Shown: piece after piece, positions 55,955 to 64,000 of the stretch
How positions within the stretch are numbered: the first letter of the stretch is position 1
How the letters are laid out: the number at the start of each line of letters is the position of its first letter
Origin: Rhynchonema sp. JSB1_4
Lineage: Eukaryota; Nematoda; Chromadorea; Monhysterida; Xyalidae
Assembly (NCBI GenBank): GCA_030248065.1
Contig: JASAMV010008603.1
Coordinates: 1 to 64,000, forward strand
DNA length: 64,000 nucleotides
Direction of reading: 5' to 3'
Made by a program: the position numbers and the translations under genes
The notes under the pieces: generated by a model
Told to the model about the DNA's origin: nothing
What the model saw: the letters and a program-made list of their open reading frames with translations, nothing else
Database searches by the model: none

Positions 55955-56353
55955 CTAGTGAGCAACACGTATCCATCTCTTAGGTACGGTTGTTGCTTCC
56001 TCCATTTTGACTCCATATGGCTGTGATGATCTCTCAAGTTTGATCCCTACATCGACGGTCGTGCTGTCTATTTGCTTAGGGTTGTCATCGAGTTTGCCAC
56101 CAGAATATTTATTTAGGATTGTTTCATGTCTGGCATTAGCAGGCGTGCTGCGCTTGTTGAACCTGAGAATTTGTTTTTTAGATTTACGAAATCTTTTATG
56201 ATAAGTTTCGGACTTTATTTGCGCATTGTGACATTCTCTCATACTTTTCACCATCAGCTCACAGAGTCGACAGAATACTATTTTCCCGTGTTCATGTTTC
56301 GTGCTTTTTATGTTCAGATATGGGACCTCAAAGCAATGGCACGTGAACCACAA
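55955..56353 (-). other. Open frame of 132 codons, unrecognised
   Basis: ATG-started minus-strand frame just 3' of the neuropeptide receptor. It contains FCRLCELMVKSMRECHN and a basic RKSKKQILRFNKR, faintly like a transposon zinc finger, but no complete domain. Could be chance or a transposon relic. Confidence 0.2.
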
Positions 56354-57038
56354 ATGAATCCGTCACACTAGCTTATAACCTTGCGCCGCCTCAACTTGTA
56401 ATTCTCACAAAATATAGCCTCCGTAACGTTATGTGCGTCCGCGCAGATACGTATTCATGTAGCTAAATTTACAGACAACGTGAAACGTCGACGACCGACT
56501 GCCGGATTTTTATCGAGCATAAAAACAGGACACGACATAGTTCCAAGGGAGAATCTCTTAAAAAGAACAGATGATGAAATATAATAATAAATGGATTCAA
56601 ACAAATGAATGATATGGCAGGCATAGGATAGGTGCCAGTTCAGCTCAGTTTATTGGTGTTTACCTGGACATGTGCAATAACGTAACAATGTGTCAAGACA
56701 CCAAAGGTGCAATGCGCCAGTTGGGAATACAAAAAGAACTTAAAAGAAAGCATAAACAGTATGCGAATGGCAATTTGAATGTTGAACGTTTGTACAGTGA
56801 AAAAATAGTGTGTCAGACACAGTGTTGGTGCAGACGATTTAAATATATACAACGGACACAATTTTTGTCGCGTGATTTGATAGACGAGAAAACGCATGGT
56901 CGAATGTTGCATCCAACGATACCGCCTTTTTGAAGGATTTTATTGATGGTTTGTTTATTTGTTTATTAGAGATTGAGGCAGCATGTTGTGTGCAGCAATC
57001 GACATAAAATCTGGACGTGCTTGGCGCCCAGCAGTCTC
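56354..57038. other. Stretch without recognisable gene
   Basis: Nothing convincing. AATAAA at about 56583 on the plus strand could serve the neuropeptide receptor, but it is more than 600 bp past its stop. Confidence 0.4.
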
Positions 57039-57219
57039 AGGGCGAACTAAGGTTAAATCCGAAATTCGGAAACCGGAAATAATTTGCATGCAAAAATACA
57101 AAACATTTCCGGACACCGGAAATATTTCCGGAAAACGCAGAAATTTACATGCAAAAATAATGCGTTTTCCGGAAATATTTCCGGATTCCGGTTTCCAGAT
57201 TCAACCTAAGTCCGCCCTA
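57039..57219. mobile_element. MITE, CCGGAA-rich family, long copy 2
   Basis: Ends AGGGCGAACTAAGGTTAAAT and AGGGCGGACTTAGGTTGAAT (inverted); same interior as 45847-46026. Confidence 0.88.
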
Positions 57220-57303
57220 ACACAGTTATGATTAGTCCTAGGACTAACTCGCACACCGGTATCCGATCACAGATTCACAGTTCCACTGACATAATGACGC
57301 AGG

Positions 57304-57560
57304 CTATGAGAATACAAATACATAAACACATGGGCAACAGTCGAATGGCAAATACCAGCTGATACAACGGCGTCCAATCAAGCAATGATAACAAATTGTG
57401 AATGAGACATCACGATTCCAAATGTTAGTAATACAACGCACAGCAAATTTTTGCACTCTCTTCAGTTTGACACGATCTTGTGCCTTATTCGGATGATAAA
57501 TTTTCGCAGCACACAATAATATACAGTAGGAATAACAGGGGCTCCAATACATTGGGCGGA
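57304..57560 (-). pseudogene. Non-LTR retrotransposon reverse-transcriptase remnant
   Basis: A frame of about 82 codons reads LLCAAKIYHPNKAQDRVKLK, RVQKFAVRCITNIW and ICYHCLIGRRCISW. This matches the C-terminal pattern of LINE reverse transcriptases (LxxVQxxAxR, LxxRR). Only this tail is present. Confidence 0.5.
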
Positions 57561-57575
57561 TTGACAGAAATGCGA

Positions 57576-57581
57576 TTTATT
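57576..57581 (-). terminator. Possible polyadenylation signal for GPCR B
   Basis: AATAAA on the minus strand, 72 nt after the stop codon at 57653. Confidence 0.45.
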
Positions 57582-57652
57582 ATTTCGCAGAAAACGCGAA
57601 AAGTGGAACGACAACAACACACGATGACGAACAGAGCCTCCCAGGCCGGGAG

Positions 57653-58697
57653 TTATGACGTGGCAAACGGTGCAAGTTTTTTCACGCAGTCCTTGAAATC
57701 AGTATGGTTGCCAGCGTATATGAAAATGTTGACGCTGGACATCACCACTTCACCGAAACCGGCAAATAGCATGGATTCGTTGTGATATTCCGGCCATAAC
57801 GAATCAACGATCATAATTATGACCATCGGTGTCGCAAGGAGTACCGACGCGCACAATAGTGTCTTCATGACGACAAGATTCAGCTCGCGATGACGTCTTT
57901 TCGCCACCAAACTCGCAGCGGTGTCCCTGTTGCTGTTTCTTTGCGATGTGTTACTGTAGAACTTTCTGTGATAGACGTAGACCATCAAACCGGATCCGAC
58001 GAACAGCACCACACACGAAAACAATCTGTAAGAAGATTCAGCGTCTTCAAAGATGTATATGACTCACTTTATGGTCCTCTCAAGATTGAACTCACTTCTG
58101 GCCAATTAGATACATTGCGTACAGTGGACTGATGAAACTTGGTATCTTGGCGCACCCATTCGATGTTTCGAACGGGTCGGGCATTTGCGCCAACGGCGCA
58201 ATCACGCTGTCCAACAGGCTCCACGCGATCAGAAGTGCAGCAACGATCAACTGTCGCTTTCTGTGATTATAGGTGACTCGGTACTGAACCGGCCGAACAA
58301 CAGCCAGTAGTCGGTCGAACGGTATGACGGTCATCGTGCGAAGGCTCAGCGCGCCCCCGAAAGTATGTCCAGCTATTAGGAGGCCACACCAAGATCTGCT
58401 TGGCGGCTGAGTGACGCCTGTATTGAACAGGACATTGACGATGAAATAGACCAAACCGATCGACAATCGAAATAGATCGAATGCCGCCAGCACCCACATA
58501 CAGGTGAGCTGTTTCTGTTGGCGCATCACTTTGTATTTAGCGAAAATCAGCAAAATAGTGCCGTTCGCCACGCAGCCCAACATTGCGATCAGCAAACCGA
58601 AGCCCCTGGCGGTCAATTTGATCAAGAGTGGGATTGACAATATCGAATTTTTTGATATCGTTGTTCGATTGAAGTCAATTGTTTGATTGAACTCCAT
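57653..58697 (-). CDS. Orphan rhodopsin-class GPCR B (tandem pair), two exons
   Basis: Exons 58697-58096 and 58025-57653, 324 residues. The start MEFNQTIDFNRT is chosen because it aligns with MELNETMEFNQT of the neighbour and gives exon 1 the identical length (602 bp). A longer frame to 58787 exists. NxT glycosylation sites at the N-terminus; TM1 LLIAMLGCVANGTILLIFA; TM2 with LAAFDLFRL; the DRY position reads PFDRLLAVV; TM7 ends NIFIYAGNHTDF instead of NPxxY. The general look is that of nematode SRSX-type and other orphan receptors, but the family assignment is tentative. Donor GTGAGT and acceptor CTTCTTACAG are strong. Confidence 0.88.
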
Positions 58698-58789
58698 GCT
58701 GTGATCACGGTAATTCCGAAGGGAACCGAAATGTGAAGCTAAAGCGAATGATATGATGATAAGGATACTAATAATAAGAAGAGGCAAGT

Positions 58790-60020
58790 GATCGCTTCAT
58801 TTCGCCGTATTGCTTCAGGCTAATTTGTTCTGGGCTCGCGCAATCCCGAGTTGCTTCGTTTGCAGCGCCAAAAACAATACACATTTTGTACTGCACGGCG
58901 AGAAACGGAGAAACTGACCTGTTGCCATGGACCTGACATTAATTGACCGCCGAACAGTGATAAGAAGCAGAATCAAACTGCACCACCCAGCAAAAGCAAA
59001 TTCCCCATCGCAATTCAGGTATAGGTGCTGGACGTGGGTTGCGATTCTCTTTGCAGTGCTGCACCTGTCACAAGCCAGTATGACCTTTTGAAAAAAACTG
59101 AGATATATCTGAGGCACATGGAACCTGGCGCGACCCGCGAACCCGTTGTATTGCTTTGGAACTGCCGGTGTTTTCCACAATACAGTCTATGGGGCTCTAT
59201 TCGGCGAAAGATGGAAAATAGACCTTTTTGTTTCTAATATTTTAGCCAATTAGAGCCCCCGGGGGCTCAATTCGGGAACGTTCTTGTTATTTTTTCTCTT
59301 TTTGCATTGTTTTCTGGCTTTTTGAAGTTAACATCGGTGCGCTTGTTTTTAAAATAGGTGGTGTGAGAGGGCTCGAATAGGCGCAAGACATCTCTATACT
59401 CGTCAATACGCAATGGATCAGTTTCCATTGGTCCTGGTTTAGACATTTAATATTTTTAGTGGCACGAATTTAAGCACGTTGCCCGTCACCTTTATCAACA
59501 AGCTCACAACCAGGAGGTTAACGTTCGTACTTGCTGCAGTAATACACCCACTGAGTTACCATCCAGTGCGGTCAGTCGATTACTTTTGCTTCATTTATAA
59601 TCTGCTGATTGCTAAGTTGGAAATAATATTGCGGCGTACGGCTGTTTCGAAAAGGACTGACAATCTTTTGGTTTTCTGCACAAAGTATCCGTTTGAGAAC
59701 TGCCGAAACTTCGCATTTCTACCACCAACACTAGAGATACGGAAAATACAAACAGGTTGTGAATATCACAAAACACAGAGGATATTGAACGAGACGAGAG
59801 CAAGAAGAAAACAGACATTTTACGATAGGTTCACTAAACGTAATAATAATATTTGACACTTTAAGAAAACAGAATTTTCCTCAAAGCTGGCAAAGAATAG
59901 AGAGAACGAATGAGGCACATGAAACCAAAAGCTTCATTCATGAAAATTCAAGTCATAATACGAGCTTGCGCCACATTAGATCCACAGCACATAAAGAGAC
60001 GCCGACGTGCTTCCACAAAC
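58790..60020. other. Spacer between the two tandem GPCRs
   Basis: No gene recognised. A short GC-rich palindromic word (GAGCCCCCGGGGGCTC-like, about 59240-59265) belongs to a dispersed small repeat also seen near 830, 2120, 9800-9940 and 17,190. Confidence 0.45.
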
Positions 60021-60030
60021 TTCGAGAAAA

Positions 60031-61067
60031 CTATTGCAAGCGAAGCAGTTTTTTCACACAGGCCTTAAAATCTGTATGATTACCAACATAGATGAAAATA
60101 TTGATACTGGAGTTCAATAACGTGCAAAACCCGGCAAACAGTAAGGATGCGTTGTAATATTCTGACAACAAGCTGCCAGTTACGAAAACTGTAAGATTCG
60201 GAATTACGAAAAGTAACAACGCACACAGCACCGTCTTCGTGACGACAAGATTTAACTCGCGATGGCGTCTCTTGGCCTCCAATTGTGCGGCCGTTTCATT
60301 GCCGTTTCCTTGCGGCGCACCATTATTGTAGAGTTTCTTGTTGTGAACGTACGCCATCGTAGTGGACCCCAGAAACAGCATCAGAGATGGAAGCAACCTG
60401 AGAAACACAGAAGTGTGTACGACGTTGCTATTATTATCGCAACACGTAATGCAGCACAGACGAACCTTTGACTGATGATGTACAAAGTGTACCATCGCTT
60501 GACCAAACCACTGACCTTCGCGCACCCGTTCGACTTTTCCCACGGATGTGAAATGTGAGCGACCTGAACAACGACACTGTCCAGCAGACTCAACACAAAC
60601 AGCGCACCCGCAACAATCAGATGCCGTTTTCGGTGATCGTAAACGTTGCGGTACTGAATCGGTCGCAGGACAGCCAACAGTCGGTCGAACGGTATCAAGG
60701 CCAACAAGCGAAGGCTCAGCGACGCGCCAAAAGTGAGCCCAGCCATTAGGAAGCCGCAGGAAATCCTACTGAGTGGCTGAATGACGCCTATGCTCACCAG
60801 GACGTTCACGCAGAAATACACCACCCCGGTCGCGAGTCGCAACAAATCAAATACGGCCAAAATCCACATACAGGTGAGCTGTTTCTGTTGGCGCATCACC
60901 TTGTATTTGGCGAAAATCAGCAAAATAGTGATGTTCGCAAGGCAGCCCAGCACTGCGGTTATCAAACCGATGCCTCTGGCGGTCAATTTGATCAACAGTG
61001 GGATGGACAATGTCCATTCTTTCGGTGTAGTGGTTTGATTGAACTCCATTGTCTCGTTAAGCTCCAT
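60031..61067 (-). CDS. Orphan rhodopsin-class GPCR C (tandem pair), two exons
   Basis: Exons 61067-60466 and 60397-60031, 322 residues, intron 68 bp. Same exon structure as GPCR B and high residue identity (for example ILLIFAKYKVMRQQKQLTCM is identical). TM3 end is PFDRLLAVLRPIQYR, TM7 ends SINIFIYVGNHTDFKACVKK. The C-terminal tail after TM7 is very short, as in B. Upstream in-frame ATGs exist to 61202, but the conserved MELNETMEFNQT start is preferred. Cysteines in TM3 (ISCGFL) and loop 2 (NGCAKV) could form the usual disulfide. Confidence 0.88.
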
Positions 61068-61209
61068 GGCGTGTGTGGTACTTCCAACGTAAAAGAAATC
61101 TAAAATGTTCAAATTCGTTTCAGCGCGTGGCTTTCGTATCATCGCGATGAAATTGGGCCTTGTGGGAGATCTTTGTTTCAAGCGAGTCGGTGTGTGACTC
61201 AAATCCTTT

Positions 61210-62025
61210 GTGAGCTACCGTAACAGTAAGGTGGGAGGGCTGCTGATCTGAAGCTTTCAGAGTTGTGCACGCGCTGTACCATCCCGTTGCGAGCACGTAT
61301 TTTTGTACAAACATGCAGAAAATCATCGCATTCTGATGCTGTATCGCTTCAGGTTGATTTAATCTTGGCTGGCCCAGTCCCATGTTGCTTCTTATGCGAC
61401 TTCAAAAACAGTATGTTTTGCTGGTGGACAACATGTTATAGCTTAGCTGTACTTTTCCATTTTTGACGCGACCAAATGAGCTTAAAAGCATAAAATGACC
61501 AATGAATCTATTTCAGGACGTTCACTGCATTCGGCAAACCAAAATTAACACAATATCAGCGATTTCGTTCTTGAAGGAACCAATTTTTGGTGGCCCGGAA
61601 AGAAAAAAATGTTACCTGGAAAATAAGTTTTTTTTAAAAAAGTATTCGATAACAAAATTTTTTTATTTCAATCCTACGCTAGACCAAATCACAGTGACAA
61701 CCACATCGCAAGATATCGCCCAATCACGTTTCACCTCCGACCACGCCCGACCCGACCATGCCAGCAAACTGCAGACCGGCCATGGCATTTCTACAAACGT
61801 TGCTTTCTAATTACCCATGCTTGTGCCCGGGCACCCATAGCTGCCGTTACAGTATACCTTATCTGAAGCTACCCATTAGCACACCCCCAGGCTCTCTGTT
61901 ATCGTTACCCAAAGCTACTCGTAAAAGTGGAACACACTGCGCATGTTTTTGTTGCAGATAACCACATGGGAGCAAATACAGTATGTACTAAATGTCATGT
62001 TCAGGAGAAAAACCAATGCTCGTGC
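61210..62025. other. Repeat-bearing stretch upstream of GPCR C
   Basis: An AT-rich block at about 61590-61690 recalls the ends of the 740-bp element. CCACGCCCGACCCGACCATG at 61740 recurs inverted near 54,345, and ACCCAAAGCTACTCGTAAAA at 61905 recalls the GC-rich dispersed repeat. Confidence 0.5.
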
Positions 62026-62756
62026 CAGGCTTGGGTTAAAAAAGTAAAAATTGAAAAAAAATTTCAAAAAAAGTTCGCCACCTCTTTTTTTTAAAAATTA
62101 GAAAAGCAAGTTCTCACTTTTTTGTTATTTCACAACTTTTTGTTATTTTCCCCCTTTCTTGTTGTAAAAAGGCATGTTTTGCGCATGTTTCTGCTTGTTT
62201 TTTTCTCAACAAATCGCCTGCGGCACTTGTATTTCACTTCGGTACAATGCCTTTACAATGTTAGACAGTCCGTGGCTCTACTGAACGACCTAAATAGCCA
62301 TCATGATGTGCGCATTCAGTTCCTTCCAAAGAAAAAACCGCTTAAAGTATAATGTTATTATGCAAAATCGCCGGAGGTAACTAGTTGCGGGTTAGGCAGC
62401 TGAGGTAATGCGCCAGTTATTTATGTACCTTACTCGTGTGACATGATTTAACTTTTCATTACAACCTTATGGTGGACAGACTATCCCCAACACGAATTGT
62501 CACGTTATCGGGCTCAATCGTCAAAACCATCACCTCGCTATTGCCCGTTTGTGAACACACAACCGGTCGGTATCAACTACTCCTATATTCTCAACACAAA
62601 TCAAATACACTTACAAAAAAGTGTCGACAATTTTTCACATTGAGAACCAAAATTTTTGTGGTCCGAAAGGAAAACAAAGTAAAATCTTAAATTTTTTTTT
62701 CAAATTCAACAAAATTAAAGAAAGGTTCGATAATAAATTTTTTTAATCCAACCCTG
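62026..62756. mobile_element. AT-rich 740-bp element, copy 2
   Basis: Opposite-orientation relative of 48686-49448, ends CCAGGCTTGGGTTAAAAAAG and CCAGGGTTGGATTAAAAAAA (inverted). Confidence 0.8.
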
Positions 62757-62915
62757 GCTCGTTCTGCTGCAGTACCGCTGCCGGCTAATTGACCCTCCAC
62801 TGACCAGAAGCAGTCGATTTGCGTCACTGCCGTTAAAAATAGCGGCCGTGGTGCGAACAGCCAACGACATTTTCTTACGTTTCACGGTGTGTTCACGCTG
62901 TGGATCCTGGGTTAT

Positions 62916-63022
62916 GTTTAAGGCCCAACTATACTTCGTTCTCTCAGAGAACAAAGAGCAAATTCTCGCGCGCTGATTGGTCCACGTATGTTCAACAGCC
63001 AATCAGCGCGCGAGATTTTGTT
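62916..63022. mobile_element. Near-palindromic MITE followed by GTACAGTACA run
   Basis: TTAAGGCCCAACTATACTTC at left. Arms GTTCTCTCAGAGAACAAAGA / inverse and AATCAGCGCGCGAGA / inverse. The right tip is replaced by a GTACAGTACAAA microsatellite (63038-63080). Confidence 0.7.
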
Positions 63023-63482
63023 CTTTGTTCTCTGAGAGTACAGTACAAAGTACAGTACAGTACAGTACGAAGTACAGTGTACCAGCGCACAAACGAAATG
63101 AAAGCACTTGCGCATGACAAGGTAATGCAAATTTATCACGAGTGATACTTTTTTCGGAAAGGGGACTTATTTGGCATTCTCCGGGTGCCGCCCTAGCCGA
63201 AATTTCTGCGAGGGCAAGTGACAGTGAACCGATCCGCTACAGTGTGTGTACGGTATACTGTATACATGCAGTTCGATATCGGCCGTCTCTTGGGTTGTTG
63301 ACTCTTGATTTTGTCGGTGAAACATGGCTAATACATACAGTGTCGTCAAATCAAGCAAGAATACACGAGCCCCAAATGAGCGCGAGAAATAACGATTGAT
63401 GATTTGACCAGCCAAGCATTTGTATTGGTCGTACAATGACTATATGAGAATCCATCCAAAATTATTCCTGAATTGACAGGCC

Positions 63483-63974
63483 AGGGAGCACTTTCTATTT
63501 CATACAAATTGTAAGTTCTTACAAAAAAAAACGCTACAATTTGTACCCAGGTACAAAAGTCACTTTACGCAGTTACAATTGTGACTGGGTACAATTGTAC
63601 CCAGCTACAAAAGAAAATTTTGTAACTCGCATTGTAAGAAAGAGAAAATTTGTAGCTGGGTGCACACCGGTGGGACCGTCCTAACTCGACACAATTTGAT
63701 TGTTTATCCATTATTTGACCCGGGCCCGATTTTTTAAATAATGTTTATCATCTCTAGAAGCAATTTATTGGAAACTAATTTTATCAAACATGCGTTTTCA
63801 TGGTTGCCTAAGCGAAAGAAAATCGTGCTATCGAAACATTTTCAGCTCTATTGTATCCAGCTACAAAAAATTGTGACTGGATACAAAATTATTGTGGAAA
63901 GTGGATTTACAATTGCTTGTAACTTTTGGCTACAATTTGTAAGTTTTTATTGTATAAAATAGAAAGTGCTCCCA
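63483..63974. mobile_element. Inverted-repeat element with GGGAGCACTTTCTATTT ends
   Basis: Left GGGAGCACTTTCTATTTCAT and right inverse. The interior is rich in TACAATTGTACCCAGCTACAA-type words in both orientations. Non-coding. Confidence 0.8.
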
Positions 63975-64000
63975 GAAATTTCAAATTGACATAGCCCGGC

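Noticed and set aside
59479..59856. 125-codon plus-strand frame
   Set aside because: No family resemblance, between two tandem receptors on the other strand.

Overview
The window reads as nuclear DNA of a bilaterian invertebrate animal. Genes are split by many introns with GT/AG junctions and matching phases. The gene set is an animal-type (type I) fatty acid synthase, a Golgi beta-1,4-galactosyltransferase and rhodopsin-class GPCRs, and the DNA between genes is packed with short DNA transposons. I cannot place the phylum. The N-terminus of the synthase and the two DRY-less receptors fit an ecdysozoan better than a vertebrate, but this is an inference.

Region 1 (about 0.2-22.2 kb, minus strand): one fatty acid synthase gene, 28 exons, in the order KS, AT, DH, pseudo-methyltransferase, pseudo-KR linker, ER, KR, ACP. 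The 3' end (phosphopantetheine serine and thioesterase) lies beyond base 1. The start-codon exon was not found. Introns hold a 1.66-kb fold-back element, a tRNA-derived SINE and several MITEs.

Region 2 (22.2-27.8 kb): no gene seen. A 1-kb hAT-like inverted-repeat element built of 16-bp GGCCCAAAA repeats is followed by other inverted-repeat elements.

Region 3 (27.8-35.9 kb, minus strand): a beta-1,4-galactosyltransferase gene with a shared catalytic core. Splice phases allow two different 5' ends, each encoding a membrane anchor, and two different 3'-terminal exons, each with its own stop and polyadenylation signal. Its introns hold a 34-bp satellite of about 44 units, a near-perfect 61-bp-arm hairpin and a 5S rRNA-like sequence on the opposite strand.

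Region 4 (36-50.9 kb): gene-poor and transposon-rich. It holds one convincing exon of an unrecognised gene, one possible short secreted peptide, a hAT transposon fossil with a perfect 8-bp target duplication, and many MITEs.

Region 5 (50.9-56 kb, plus strand): a seven-exon neuropeptide Y/F-like GPCR, with MITEs and a hAT-like element in its introns. One Harbinger-like MITE sits immediately beside a splice donor.

Region 6 (57.6-61.1 kb, minus strand): two tandem, closely related two-exon GPCRs with a DR-L motif in place of DRY and NIFIY in place of NPxxY. The rest, to 64 kb, is repeats.
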